This document shows positions 45,147-58,301 of a DNA stretch of 64,000 nt, piece after piece. The notes below the pieces were generated by a model, which did no database searches, had not been told where the DNA came from, and worked only from the letters and a program-made list of their open reading frames with translations. Positions within the stretch are counted from its first letter, which is position 1, and each line of letters opens with the position of its first letter. This DNA comes from Scylla paramamosain (Eukaryota; Arthropoda; Malacostraca; Decapoda; Portunidae), in NCBI RefSeq assembly GCF_035594125.1, contig NC_087191.1, forward strand, positions 5,397,967 to 5,461,966. Reading direction: 5' to 3'. Position numbers and translations under genes: made by a program.

Positions 45147-46620
45147 ATTTTCATTAGAAACCTACAGCTGAGAAAACTGCATGGCGCAATGAGTAGTGGA
45201 AGTCCCCAGAACTCCTACCCTGGAGTGATTGCATCTGGGTACCACCACTACCACAACCGCGGCATGCCATTCTCCTCTCAGGATCGGCCTACACGCCCGA
45301 GCTGATATACAGGAAACTTCATGAAAACTCCTCTTAAAGCTACTCATAACTTTCAAATTCTCCTCATAGCTAGGGGCTAGACTTGTGTGTTATGCAAAGT
45401 AACTCATAAGGCGACTCCTAGCTATGAGCTGACTGATTTATGAGCTACTTCCAAGAAGGCGCTGTGTATTTTACGCTATTAATAGCGCTAACGTTTGGTT
45501 GAAAACATTCCTGTCATGATAATAAGGATATGGTGGTGTGGTGTTATCACTTTAAAGTGAAATATAGACATTTCAATAATGTACTAGGTGCAGAAATGAG
45601 AATCTATCAGTATATTGTACCTCGACAAGAATATGTGTGGGTTTTACCTTGGCGGCAGACGCTGTCCACCTCAGGTTACAACAACAGTCACAAGAAGTCT
45701 AGGACCGACCAGCAGCAGTACATCTTGCCAGCATGGAGCTAGTCATACAGTTATGCAATTGCTTAATACTATTTGCTTGAACATTATACTGATAGCAAGT
45801 TTATATTTCCAGGGTACAAGTTTAGATATGCGGTGCTGCCCAATCGCTCAGCCTAATGAATCCTCGCTCTTTTTCCCTCTAACCCATTTCACTAACTAAA
45901 TCAAATCAATCTAGACTAAACCACACCCAGCCTCCCCTAATCTATCTCAACTACTTTGGCATAAGATAGTTTCTTTAATTAATGTTTGGATATGTTTAGT
46001 TGGATGAGGCCTTGGGCCGCGCTGCTCCTGGTGCAGGTTCAATGGATCTACTCAGCACTTGGGGACCCGCGCATGCGTGAATAGCGTGCCAGACGTACGA
46101 TTCGAGTGAACCACCTTCACTCCTTGTAACGGCCACTAAATTCTTACAAAACTTTGAATAAAAGTTTTCAAGTAAAATCTAACCAGATATAACCGAAATG
46201 CTTCGGTGCTGTGGTACCACGAGTTGTTGTTGCTCCACCATTACCACTTGTGAGTAGCTCATACGCTTCTTCTAAACGATTCATAACATGTCGAAGCGCT
46301 AGTATTCATAACCCAGCCTACTCATACCGCTTATGAGCTACTCCTAGAGGGTTTATGAGCTGCATCCAGCTCATAACACACTTATGACCTTTTCTGTATA
46401 CCGCTCCCGGATCACAGTACAGTGCAGTGACCACGGTGCATTGTGTGCTAAGTGTGTAGCTCAGTGCAGTGATCACATTGCTCAGTGAGTGTAGTGAGAT
46501 GGCAGTATGCGTTTGCTTTGTGTTAGACATTGGCATGGGGAGGAAGGACTCCGTTTTCCCCACCAGCTTTCAGAGAGGCGAGTTGTGTACACCCTTCTCG
46601 ACATCTCGACACGCACTGAG
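45147..46620. other. No gene recognised; possible inverted-repeat element inside
   Basis: Lies between the Gypsy-2 LTR piece and the hAT element. It holds many copies of ttatgagct / agctcataa in both orientations near 45350-45450 and 46250-46390 (listed separately). The part 46382-46620 continues across the hAT into the Gypsy-2 leader. Confidence 0.4.
45385..46381. mobile_element. Candidate non-autonomous inverted-repeat element
   Basis: The ends gtgtgttatg (45385-45394) and cataacacac (46372-46381) are exact reverse complements. Both sides carry subterminal ttatgagct-type motifs in clusters (four to six each). It is 997 bp with no coding capacity. No convincing target duplication was seen. 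It could be a MITE-like DNA transposon or a chance arrangement. Confidence 0.35.
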
Positions 46621-46628
46621 GCCGCGGT
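46621..46628. repeat. hAT target-site duplication, left
   Basis: gccgcggt directly before the cagtgttg end; an exact second copy lies at 49429-49436. Confidence 0.9.
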
Positions 46629-47074
46629 CAGTGTTGCTAGATTTTCCCAATGAAAATAGCGGAAACGCACTTGAAAAGTAGCGAGTTTTACCACAATGTA
46701 GACCACTACAAACAACTACTATTATGTACTTCGGCTATTATATTTTGCACTTACCATAGCCTTTCTTTCGGTGGGATGAGGGGGGAGATGGAATCCTATT
46801 GTAACCTCTCTTCGTGATGTACCATTTTGTTCACAAATTTTCTCTATTTTTTTTTTTTCTCTCATTCACAAATTATTTACATTCGTACCTAAATTTTACA
46901 AAAAAAAATCCTAACAAACTTATCTTCCTATTGCCTTATTTTTTCTTTCGCTTTCCCTGCATCACTTTTTTTTTTTTTTAAGATTTGCATCATTCAGTAA
47001 GTCACTTTCTTCCTCTGTACCCCCTTCTTTTCTCTTGTAGATTGAAGAGTCATAGTTTAGCATACTCTGTTGCT

Positions 47075-48900
47075 TCAAATGATGAACAGCATATTCCTTT
47101 TTTGTTGAAGGCTTCTTTTTATTCTTAATATTGATGTTAGGAGTTCCAAGCCCATCCTGTCTTTTAATTCAGTTTTTACTGATGTAACCCTTGAGAACAC
47201 TCGCTCAACTAGAGCATTGATTATTAGAAGGCTGTATGCCTTTAATACAAAGTGTGCAAGATCTTTCAGCACACTCTCTCCATCTGCATTTTTCATTGTT
47301 ACTGCTTTCGTCCAAAACAGAGATCCAGTTGTTGGTAGCTCGCCTCCAAAAATGTTATTCCAGTCCAGAGTCAATATCTGACGCCACTGGCTCTCAATTT
47401 CACTTATTTTAGACTCATCAGCTAGATCAAGTGGCAACTCTGAGAATGGGGGTGGTGTGTGACTTAGACACATTCGGTGATTGGTTTTTAACTTTCTTCA
47501 GTGTACCAAAATGTTCTGGTATATGAACAAGAAGTTTCTTACATAATTTGATTAGAAACTTGTAGCATCTAGACTTAATGTTGAGCAAGACATCCTCTGA
47601 AACTGAACTGGATGCTTTCTTTTAAACAAAAAAAGACAGAAAATTCATATCCAAAATCTATTTGTTCAAGAGGAAGAAATGTGAATCAAAATCTGAAATC
47701 AAATTCCAGCTTTACAAAGACGGGTTACATAATTCTTTTCAGAATGAAAAGTGTGAATTTTTCCAGCTCCTCAACGAGACTCCAGTGATCAGCTTCCTCT
47801 TTTTGGAAGAGCAAGTTGACTTTTTGAAAATCACTCAGTACTGGTCTCAGAAATGTTAAGTATAATTCATTTGCATAATCTGAGTACACAGAATGGAGCT
47901 CTCTGGATATGTACTTTCACATGAGGAAGAACAGCAATCTCAAAATGAAGTTTTAGTGAGCTCCACTATTGTTTCTCGCAAGCCAACGTGTACCTGACAG
48001 AGGCACCAGTTGCAAAGGTTCTTTACCATCACTGATAAGCTTGTAGATCTCCATATAAGCCTCTTTTTTCAAAGCAGATCTATGAAACCAATTATAAGTT
48101 TCCCTCAACATTTGGAGAATACATGATGGCAATTCATCTAATGCATGAAAACAAACAAGATTAAGAGAATGAGAGATATATTTATGTTTTATTTATTTTT
48201 TTTTCATTAACATGTATACCGACTGGTGACAGCCACGTAAATTTAAAGCCTCCATCAGTTCAAAACACTGCTTTAGATCAATACCTATTTCCTCGAAATA
48301 ATCTTTGATATGTTGACATCAAGGACTCTGCTGTAGTGCTCGTGACTGGAATAAACCACAGAAAGTGAGAAGCCATTTTGTTGAGTGTAGCATTGTAAAA
48401 ACGAACAGACACACATATTTTACACATGCAATGTCAGTTGATGTGTCAATGATGAAAGAGAAGGGGACACCATGCATGTCACTTACTAGTTCTCTCAAAA
48501 GAGTTGGTGATATTACTTTCTTGATTAAGGTAGTACACTTTGTTCTAGGGAGTCTAAGAGTCTCAGAGCTTGAAGTGGAGGGCATATCTTTCTTTAAAAG
48601 ATCACATAAATCGTCAATGGAATTAACTGTTGAGTGACAGGCAATATACACTGATAGCTGTAGTTCAAATTTGGTTATCTTATTTTCTCCCTTTGAGAAA
48701 GTAGTTTTCAGGCTCACTTGTTTGGGATCTATTTTTGACATATTTTGACTGTGCTTCACTGATTCACTGTTTTTTTTTTTTTTTCAGATCAGTTTTATGA
48801 GCTCGAAGCCCAGTCTCACAAACTTAACAGTAGGCCTTCGTCTGGTCATTTTTTTTTTTTTTCAAATATAGGGTCCTTCATCCAAAGCTTTATCGTATTT
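47075..48900 (-). pseudogene. hAT transposase, broken
   Basis: From the N-terminus (right): a BED-type zinc finger with C-x-x-C then H-S-E-S-V-K-H, in which the lysine between the cysteines has become a stop (taa, near 48824), plus an A-run. Next is SKIDPKQVSLKTTFSKGEN...VYIACHSTVNSIDDL (48319-48759) with FIIDTSTD, the hAT catalytic-core start. At the C-terminus (47075-47473), LAHFVLKAYSLLIINALVER VFS...DRMGLELLTSILRIK is the hAT dimerisation domain. The middle (47480-48310) is fragmented. Closest in type to ZMYM/SCAND3-like hAT transposases (inference). Confidence 0.82.
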
Positions 48901-49124
48901 TGCCCACTTTTCCATTGTTTGTGCGCTGAGGAATAAAAATCTCACAAAAAAAGGGGGGGAGGGGCGTGCACTGAGTAGCCATTGACAAAAGCTATACCAT
49001 TCGTGACTAATACGCGTAACGGCATAATGAGACTCGGTGAGGCGAGACGCGTGATGTTACCAGTTGCCTACTCACCATAAAGAGGAAAGTACCGTAACTC
49101 CCGTTCTTAGCGTCTTTGTTGCTA

Positions 49125-49250
<126 letters not shown>

Positions 49251-49428
49251 CAAGTTACGAAAGTAGCCCAGTGATGTTATCAAGCATCCCAAACATAACA
49301 TGAAGTAGCCCAAAAGTCGCAAGTAGCGGATTACAAATTTAAATAGCCATACTTATTTATATGAGGGGTATTTCATACCCCTCAAAAGTAGCCCAATCCG
49401 CTATTTTTCGCCCTATCTGGCAACACCG

Positions 49429-49436
49429 GCCGCGGT
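49429..49436. repeat. hAT target-site duplication, right
   Basis: gccgcggt directly after the caacaccg end; identical to 46621-46628. Confidence 0.9.
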
Positions 49437-49599
49437 TCCACTGAAGCGGAACGCCACTTCAGGCACCATCGTTGCCACGCGTCGCCAGACACCATCCCCA
49501 CATACACCGTATACTTATTGCTACACTTTAGCCAGGATTCTGTCTCACATTCCTGCCATTTACTCACTCTGAACACTACCTGCCTCACACTTACACAGC

Positions 49600-51017
49600 A
49601 TGACGGATTCTTCGCCTCCGGAGTTCCACACTTGCCTGGGATGCACAGAACCGCTCACTCACTGGACCCTGTGAAGAATATGAGGACCAGTTTCATCCAC
49701 ATTCATCATCGACGCTCCCGCCTCCACTCACGCCCACTGTCGCCCCTTCACAGTCGGGGCACGGTAGCGGTGACCTCTCTTTCTCAGTTCGTTATGTACA
49801 GCAGGCAAAACAGCGAAGGCTTCACTATGAAGAGTTACGTGAACGAGAGGAAAACGACAGGTTTTCGGCACTTTTGTAGGTGATGTCCACTAGTGGTACA
49901 ATTGCCTCACCTGCGCCAGCCGTTCCTCACCACTCATGAGACCTGCTGGACATAACATCCGATGCCACTACACAGGCTGCAGCTGTATCACCAGCAACTC
50001 ATAGCCAAGCTGCTCCCCATCCAGGTACACCGGCCCTCTCGTCTGAATCACACGCTTAGGTATTCACTCCCACTGCAGCTCACTTGCCAAGCGAACCCAT
50101 CCCCACAGTGCCCACCCTCCCTGCAAGGAGATGCCAGCTTCCAGGTGTTTCAACAGTGGCGTCGACGGTGGCATGATTTTGCAGTGGTAGAATAGCAGAA
50201 AATGCCCAGAGAGAAACAGATCACACAACTCCGCAAGTACATTTCTCTCGACGCGCAGAAAGTGCTATAGCACACTTTGGGCATTCCTTCAAACACACAT
50301 ATTGACGTGGACGATGTACTCGGCAGTCTACAGGCTCATTTCAAGAACTTACAAAATGAGGCCAGTCGCCGTCGAGATATGCTTTGCTGCAAGCAAGCAA
50401 AAGGAGAATCCTTCAGTGACTTCTACATCAAACTTATAAACCTGGCTGAAGAGGTTGACTTGTGTTCTGGTGATCTCATCTCATCATCTCATCACGAGAC
50501 GAAGCTCAAGATGGTAATCCTTATGGGAGTTCGAGGCCAAGAACTGGTGCAATACCTCATCTCCCTTGACGTAGCAGACTCTCTAAAGGTATTCGTAACA
50601 TGCTGTAGATCGTTTGAGGCTGCTCTTACTACAGCGTCTGCTATTCACGAGTCGTCTAGTCAACTTCGTGCCGTTTCTAGTTACAAGAAGGGGCAACGAC
50701 AGCATAAATCCGCTTCATCACATCACAAGCAGCATTACAGTCTTGTTACCGGAAGCATAACTCGGGAAAGTGCCCTGCTGTTGACATTATTTACTCCAAC
50801 TGCAGCCAGAAGGGTCATAGGGCCAAGACCCCCAGATGCACTGCCAAGAATGTACAGTGCCATGTTTGGAAACACACAGGCCACTATGAAAAACTCTGCA
50901 GGACAAACAAGAACAAGGATAGGGGTTAACTCAGCTCTTCAAGTTTCGGCAGAGCTTGCTGTCGTGTTAGCTCCGGTTCCTCTGACAAGTCTCCCCAGCT
51001 TAAAGAAGTGCATGTAG
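49600..51017 (+). pseudogene. Gypsy-2 gag, broken
   Basis: Starts MTDSSPPEFHTCLGCTEPLT. From 49962 one frame carries DASFQVFQQWRRRWHDFAVV, a stop (50193-50195), PREKQITQLRKYISLDAQKV, a second stop just before 50277, then 246 open codons with SRRRDMLCCKQAKGESFSDF and FYIKLINLAEEVDLC, a capsid segment of crustacean-type Gypsy gags. Zinc-knuckle text follows in another frame (50795-50905): GHRAKTPRC and CHVWKHTGHYEKLC, where the second cysteine of the C-x-x-C pair is W. It ends where LINE-A starts. Confidence 0.75.
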
Positions 51018-54000
51018 ACAGCTGCCGAAACGATAATTACTCCCGGTGAGGTCTAAAGCACTGTTCAGGGGGTGCTGTGAACTTATCATTAAACCCAGCT
51101 GTGACCTAACTGAACGTTTCCCTTTGTGTCTCACAACACAAGGGGGCAGTCACAGCCTGCCCTCTAAGGACAACTCTCTTCCTCCAAAACAAAACTACAA
51201 GCAACTAATAACACAAACACCCTTCACTCAAATATTTCAAAATTATCTTGGCGACTCCTACACCAGCCTCGGAGTCCCAATCTAGGAAGGGGACCATAAA
51301 TGTCCCCAGGTCGGACTGCCTTTCTGTCGACGACCCTAAGTGTCTTGACACCCCCTTCAACTTTTCTTCATTAACTTCTGCAACATTCGCGGTCTAAGAT
51401 CTAATTTTCAATCTGTAGAACACCACCTCTCCTCTTCTAAACCTCAATTTCTTTTCCTCACTGAAACTCAGGTGTCTGAGGCAACTGACAGTAGCCCCTT
51501 TCCTGTTCCCTCCTACTTTCTCTATCCTCATTTTCGATCCAAAGCTGGATGCTGCGTTTATGTGCGCAATGACTTAACCTGCTCTCGTGCCCACGCTCTT
51601 GAATCTTCCGAGTTTTCCACCATCTGGCTACGACTACAGGGTCACCTTCATACTAAATTTATCTGTGCTGTATACCTCTCACCTAACTCCTCTGACTATA
51701 AGAAATTCTTTGACTACTTAACTTCCACAGTGGAGCACATTCTGACCCTCTTCCTTTTTACAGAGATCTCCATTCTTGGAGACTTCAATGTTCACCACCA
51801 GCTTTGGCTTTACTCTCCCTTCACTGATCATCCTGGTGAACTAGCCTACAACTTTGCTATTCTCTATGACCTAGAGCAATTGGTGCAACACCCTACTCGT
51901 ATTCCTGACCGTCTTGGAGATACGCCCAACATTCTTGACCTTTTCCCAACCTCTAATCCTTCTGCTTACGCTGTCACCCTTTCTTCTCCATTGGGCTCCT
52001 CCGATCACAATCTCATATCTTTATCTTGTCCTATCGCTCCAATCCCTCCTCAGGATCCCCCTAACCGAAGGTGCCTCTAGCGTTTTGCCTCTGCTAGTTG
52101 GGAAGACCTGAGGAGGTATTTTGCTGATTTTCCTTGGAATGACTACTGCTTCTGTGTCAGAGACCCGTCTTTGTGTGCTGAGCGCATAACAGAGGTGATA
52201 GTGTCTGGCATGGAAGCGTACTCGTACATTCCTCACTCTTTTTCTCGTCCTGAACCTTCTAAACCTTGGTTTAACACAGCTTTTTCTCGTGCTATACATG
52301 ATAGAGAGGTGGCCGACAAAAGGTACTTGAGCCTTCCATCACCAGAATTTCATGCACTTTATATTTCTGCCCGGAACCATGCCAAGTCTGTTCTCCAACC
52401 AGCCAAAAACTCCTTCAGTAACAGAAAATGTCAAAACCTTTCAAGATCTAACTCTCCTCGCGATTTCTGGCATCTAGCCAAAAATATCTCCAATAACTTT
52501 GCTTCTTCTTTCCCTCCTCTATTTCAACCAGATGGCACCACTGCTATCACATCTATTTCTAAAGCTGAACTCTTCGCTCAACCTTTGCTAAAAACTCTAC
52601 CTGGGACGATTCTGGGCTTGTTCCTCCCTCTCCTCCACCCTTTGACTACTTCATGCCACATATTAAAATTCTTCGCAATGATGTTTTCCATGGCCTCGCT
52701 GGCCTAAATCCTCGGAAGCCTTATGGACCTGATGGGGTCCCTCCTATTGTTCTCCGAAACTGTGCCTCCGTGCTTGCACCTTGCCTAGTCAAACTCTTTC
52801 AGCTCTCTCTGTCAACATCTACCTTTCCTTCTTGCTGGAAGTTTGCCTACCTGTTCCTAAAATGGGTGACCGTTCTAATCCCTCAAACTACCGTCCTATT
52901 GCTTTAATTTCCTGCCTATCTAAAGTTTTTGAATCTATCCTCAACAGGAAGATTCTTAAACATCTATCACTTCACAACCTTCTATCTGATCGCCAGTATG
53001 GGTTCCATCAAGGCCGCTCTAATGGTGATCTTCTGGCTTTCCTTACTGAGTCTTGGTCATCCTCTTTTAGAAATTTTGGTGAAACTTTTGCTGTTGCCTT
53101 GGACATATGAAAAGCTTTTGGTAGAGTCTGGTACAAAGCTTTGATTTCCAAACTACCCTCCTACGGTTTCTATCCTTCTCTCTGTAACCGTTCTATTGCT
53201 GCTGTGGTAGACGGTCACTGTTCTTCTCCTAAATCTATCAATAGTGGTGTTCCTCAGGGTTCTGTCCTGTCACCCACTCTCTTCTTATTATTCATTAATG
53301 ATCTTCTAAACCAAACTTCTTGTCCTGTCCACTCCTACTCTGATTTTCATAGACGTCCAACCCTTCAGGAGGTAAACATATCTCGCAGGGAAGCCACAGA
53401 ACGCTTGACTTCTGATCTTTCTAAAATTTCTGATTGGGGCAGAGCAAACTTGGTATTGTTCAATGTCTCAAAAACTCAATTCCTCCATCTATCAACTCGA
53501 CACAACCTTCCAGATAACTATCCCCTCTTCTTCAATGACACTCAACTGTCCCCCTCTTCTACACTGAACATCCTCTGTCTGTCCTTTACTTATAATCTGA
53601 ACTGGAAACTTCACATCTCATCTCTAGCTAAAAAATCTTCTATGAAGTTAGGCGTTCTGAGATGTCTCTGCCAGTTTTTCTCACCCCCCCCCAGCTGCTA
53701 ACTCTGTACAAGGGCCTTATCCGTCCATGTATGGAGTATGTTTCACATGTCTGGGGGGGTTCCACTTACTGCTCTTCTAGACAGGGTGGAATGAAAAGCT
53801 TTTCGCCTCATCAACTCCTCTCCTCTAACTGACTGTCTTCAGCCTCTCTCTCACCGCCGCAATGTTGCATATCTAGCTGTCTTCTACCGCTATTTTCATG
53901 CTAACTGCTCTTCTGATCTTGCTAACTGCATGCCTCCCCTCCTTCTGCGGCCTCGCTGTACGAGACTTTCTTCTTTCTCTCACCCCTATTCTGTCCACCT

Positions 54001-54260
54001 CTCTAACGCAAGAGTTAACCAGTATTCTCAATCATTCATCCCTTTCTCTGGTAAACTCTGGAACTCCCTGCCTGCTTCTGTATTTCCACCTTCCTATGAC
54101 TGGAATTCCTTCAAGAGGGAGGTTTCAAGACACTTATTCATCAATTTTTGACCACTGCTTTGACCCTTTTATGGGACTGGCATTTCAGTGGGCATATTTA
54201 TTTTTTCTATTGGATTTTTGTTGCCCTTGGCCAGTGTCCTTCCTACATAAGAAAAAAAAA
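51018..54260 (+). mobile_element. LINE-A copy 16 (near full length)
   Basis: The most complete LINE-A: 5' terminus (gccgaaacgataattactcc, 51027), 5' UTR, EN, linker, RT, 3' UTR and A-rich tail (54247-54262). The start codon is lost: the position that is ATG in copies 6, 12 and 17 reads TTG at 51250-51252. Length is about 3.24 kb. It defines the element's architecture in this window, but the copy is dead. It lies inside Gypsy-2; no target duplication is visible, and part of Gypsy-2 pol is missing at the site. Confidence 0.93.
51250..54151 (+). pseudogene. LINE-A EN-RT ORF, near full length, multiply broken
   Basis: Domain order: N-terminal ATPTPASES-like start, first EN motifs (frameshift near 51363 from a lost T), TET motif (51463-51471), [35 protein letters not shown]; stop at 52078-52080 (W to TAG); linker to 52590, frameshift by one lost A near 52581; RT from GPDGVPP. 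In RT, ALDI is followed by a stop (atga at 53106), a 24-base deletion removes part of NFISSFLS (near 53188), and a deletion at about 53340 removes the DD of the YADD box. About 965 codons when compared with other copies; no ORF1 is seen upstream. Confidence 0.85.
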
Positions 54261-54399
54261 AAAACAAGATGGCAGGGCTTCTAAATTCCAGATTCACAGG
54301 AGAGGATGACACTGTGGTTGGTACTCGTCACCTGGAGATGCTGCGACTACTTATGTCCAGTCTCTAGCCCGTTCTGGTCTCGACTTTACTCACTGGCTA

Positions 54400-55443
54400 C
54401 GGCTCAAGGATGTCCCCTGCCTTGGGGATGGTTCCAGTCTAGCCTGCAGCTGCCCCTAGCGTCAACTTCTGTGGCTACACCATAATTAGAGATGGCATCT
54501 CCGCGGATCCGAATAATGTTGCCGCTATCCGTGAATTTCCGAAGCCAGCGAACCTGACAAATCTTCGCTCCTTCATGGGCCTCAATAACCAGCAGGCGGA
54601 ATTCATCTCTGATATCGCAGCAGTGGTACAGTCCCTACATTCATTCACCTGGACGCAAGCGCACCAAAGAAGCTCTGCTGACACCACCTGTTTTGGTGCC
54701 TTTTAACCCAGCTTTGCCCGTCATGCTTTTTTTTTTTTTATGTAGGAGGGACGGCCAAGGGCAGTAAAAATGTTGCAGACAGATGCCTCACGCCTCCACG
54801 GAACTGCGTATGCTCTCCTCCATGACCACGGCCAAGGACAATTACATCTAATTCTGTTTGGCTCTCGCTTTCTGACTGATGCCGAGACCTGTTACGCCAC
54901 TAAAGAGCTTAAGTTACTGGCCACTGCCTGGGCCACTTCCAAGTACAGACTTTACCTGTTTGGTCTGCCCCACTTCACCCTGACGACTGATCACCGTCCA
55001 TTGATCCCCATTCTTAACTTTTACACGCAATTGAGAATAACCACTTTCAGCGCTTGAAGGAGAAAGTCTCACCAGCTGAAGTCTTTCCAACTGAATGGCG
55101 TGCCGGGAAACAACTATGCATTCCTGATGCACTCTCCAGAGCCCCAGTTTTCCATCCCTCCTCTGCAGGTGAGACTGATTGTGGGGTTGTTGCAGTTTCC
55201 ATGCGTCATATGGTCATCTGCAATACCATCGCAGTGGATGAGTCATCACTTGCCACGAACACTGACAGGACCTTACAGAAGATTCGTGCCACAGTGAGAC
55301 AAGATCTTGTCTATGCGCAGCTCTTTCCTTGTGTCTTCCGGCTTCCATACAAACCATTACAACTTAAACCGTCTGTCTTCTTGTGCTGGAAACTACGGAA
55401 CAGCCTCTATGCGGACGGAGAGTCCTGTATAATCAGAGGATAG
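54400..55443 (+). pseudogene. Gypsy-2 RT end and RNase H, broken
   Basis: RT thumb text VNFCGYTIIRDGISADPNNV then LRSFMGLNNQ (54460-54590). The RNase H is interrupted by a 44-bp LINE-A insertion just before LQTDASRLHGTAYALLHD (54771...). LFGSRFLTDAETCYATKELKLLATAWA and LTTDHRPLIPILN follow (54850-55015), then a frameshift and EWRAGKQLCIPDALSRAPV (55095-55150). This is the standard Gypsy order. RNase H would remove the RNA strand during reverse transcription; it is inactive here. Confidence 0.8.
54726..54769 (-). mobile_element. Minimal LINE-A insertion (44 bp)
   Basis: Poly(T) (54727-54739) then atgtaggagggacggccaag, the extreme 3' end of LINE-A in minus orientation, cut after about 30 bp of element. 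Host coding text matches on both sides, with atg present at 54723-54725 and 54770-54772, so a 3-bp target duplication is possible. Confidence 0.85.
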
Positions 55444-56500
55444 TTGTTCCTACAGCGTTCTGTCGCCGTGCGCTCGCCCGCCTCCATGACAGCCACCGAC
55501 GGGTCGAAGGCAGGCAGTATTTTGGCCAGGCATTGACTCTGATATCAAGTCCACCATAAATGTCTATGAGTCATGCCAAGTACTACAGCCTAGCCAGCAA
55601 CAGGAACCTCTTCTCTGCGACTACTACGCGACAAGACCATTCGAGTTCGTCTCCGCTGACTTCTTCCACGTTGAGGGGAAGTTATTCCTTGTCATAGTGG
55701 ACAGACTGTTAAGCTGGCCTGTGGTCGTGTCCTGTGGCCCTGACACTATCGGTACAAGAGTCACCAGTATGTTCTGCAGGTATTTCCGCGAAGTTGGCGT
55801 TTCCATCCGCTTTCGCACAGATGCAGGGCCACCGTTCAACAGTGCTGACTTTCGCAGCTTCATGGATGGTGTCCTCGCCATATCACCCTCAGTCAAACGG
55901 CCATGCTAAGGCGGTCATAGCCGTTCAGTACCTGATTCTCAACACAGCTCCCTCCAGGAATAATCAACTATGAGAAGTACGATATTGGTTTGTGCAACAT
56001 TGGAGCTGTGCAACCCTCCTACTCTTGCAGGTCGTTCTCCTGCCCAGTTGCTTTATGGTCGCCCCCTCCTTTTCTGTGTCCCAGCTTCCCAAGAGTAATT
56101 CTCTGCGGAGTGGCAAGCTAAGACCAAGGATTGTGATCGCCGAGCAGCCGCTCACGTTGACCAGATCCAGTGTCGGTATAATGAACACGCTCGTCCTCTT
56201 CCTAAACTGAGTGTCAGACAACACGTCAGGGTTCAAGACCCGACATCACACCGCTGGGACAAGGTTAACTTGGTCATGGGTCGCGGCGGGTCCAGGTAGT
56301 ATGAGATTCGTCTTCCGAGTGGCGGACTCTGGTGGCGCAATCATCGGTACCTGCATCTAGTACTCCCTCCTGGTGATGACCCTATTCCCCATATCTCTGT
56401 CGCCCCTTGCTTGGGTGTGCAAAGTCGTGTACACTCTTCCCCAAATGCCCCACGTCGTTCTTCTCGGCTCAGGGAAAAGGAATTTGCTTAGAAGTAATTA
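55440..56500 (+). pseudogene. Gypsy-2 integrase and C-terminus, broken
   Basis: H-H-C-C zinc region near 55450-55610 (ARLHDSHRG text), then the core: FEFVSADFFHVEGKLFLVIVDRL (first D), FRTDAGPPFNSADFR (second D, 55819-55860), a frameshift, then SPYHPQSNGHAKAV. In active enzymes the last motif has a catalytic glutamate (H-A-E-A); here the codon is aag, lysine (55908-55910). Downstream text continues to RWDKVNLVMGRGGSR and SGGLWWRNHRYLH, ending near SRLREKEFA. Several stops and frame changes. Confidence 0.78.
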
Positions 56501-56522
56501 CGACCGTGGTGGGGCAGGAAGG

Positions 56523-56755
56523 TGTTTATTTATGTATCTATATGTACTATATATTTATCACTCATGTATCCTCAATGTTATTGTAACGCGGCAACCATCC
56601 ATTTTGCATTGTCACATAAAACTAGCTGTCAACCGAGACTAGTAGCATAAGAAGCCGAAGACCGCCATCTCGTACACACCAGCCTTGCTCTTCTGGTATT
56701 TCTTGTGGTGCCTTCACCTCTTCTTCAATATATTTCCAGCCCATGGAATTTTTTT
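56523..56755 (+). repeat. Gypsy-2 3' LTR (start defined, end uncertain)
   Basis: Starts TGTTTATTTATG right after a purine-rich tract. Homology with 40349-40530 covers the first 176 bp and with 45093-45146 the next 50 bp. The end is not clear because homology stops near 56750. Confidence 0.65.
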
Positions 56756-57896
<1,141 letters not shown>

Positions 57897-57967
57897 GCTG
57901 CTACTACTAATATTACAACAACTGCTGCTACTACTACTACTACTGCTACTACTACTACTACTACTAT
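57897..57967. repeat. (CTA)n-type trinucleotide tract before the acceptor
   Basis: Imperfect ctactactactgct repeats ending 25 bp before the AG acceptor of the SLC22 exon, so repeat length could affect branch-point/polypyrimidine spacing. Confidence 0.9.
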
Positions 57968-57992
57968 TTGAACTTTATTACAATGTCTGCAG

Positions 57993-58167
57993 CGAGACTA
58001 GTGAAGACGTAGGATGCCTGATGTACGATTATAACTATACTCTGGCGGCTTCACTGGGGTTCGAGAAGAGCATGGGGAACACGAGCAGGTTACATGAAGG
58101 GCCTCGTACCACCACCACCTGTTCCACCCGTTACTTCAACTCCACGTATTCCACTACAGTAACAGAG
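57993..58167 (+). CDS. SLC22-family transporter, internal exon (large extracellular loop)
   Basis: This 175-bp exon has an acceptor at tctgcag|c (AG 57991-57992) and a strong donor gag|gtaagt (GT 58168-58169). Its first base completes an Asn codon left open by the exon ending at 13069; 58 codons follow and it ends in phase 0. It contains GCLMYDYNYT, three N-glycosylation sequons (NYT, NTS, NST), a TTCST cysteine and ends FNSTYSTTVTE. Known SLC22 proteins have C-x-M-[YFW]-D-x-NY, then a cysteine and Y-x-STIV-x-E in the loop between helices 1 and 2, so both sequence and order agree. The next expected exon, starting near the W-D/N-L-V-C motif, was not seen before the window ends. A (CTA)n-type tract lies 25 bp before the acceptor and a (TA)n array 40 bp after the donor. 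Confidence 0.74.
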
Positions 58168-58203
58168 GTAAGTGAGGCGGTGAAAGAGCCGATATGTATA
58201 GAG

Positions 58204-58207
<4 letters not shown>

Positions 58208-58298
<91 letters not shown>
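58208..58298. repeat. (TA)n microsatellite
   Basis: About 45 TA units between the SLC22 donor (58168) and the tail of LINE-A copy 17. Confidence 0.98.

Positions 58299-58301
<3 letters not shown>

Larger units (their letters stand above)
49437..56755 (+). mobile_element. Gypsy-2 LTR retrotransposon (gag, late pol, 3' LTR), split by LINE-A
   Basis: + strand order: leader (49437-49599), gag (49600-51017), LINE-A copy 16 (51018-54260), end of RT (54400-54620), RNase H (54770-55030), integrase (55440-56000), C-terminus to about 56490, a purine-rich tract ggtggggcaggaaggtg (56508-56524) and the 3' LTR from 56523. Protease and most of RT are absent where LINE-A sits. All frames are broken. Confidence 0.8.
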
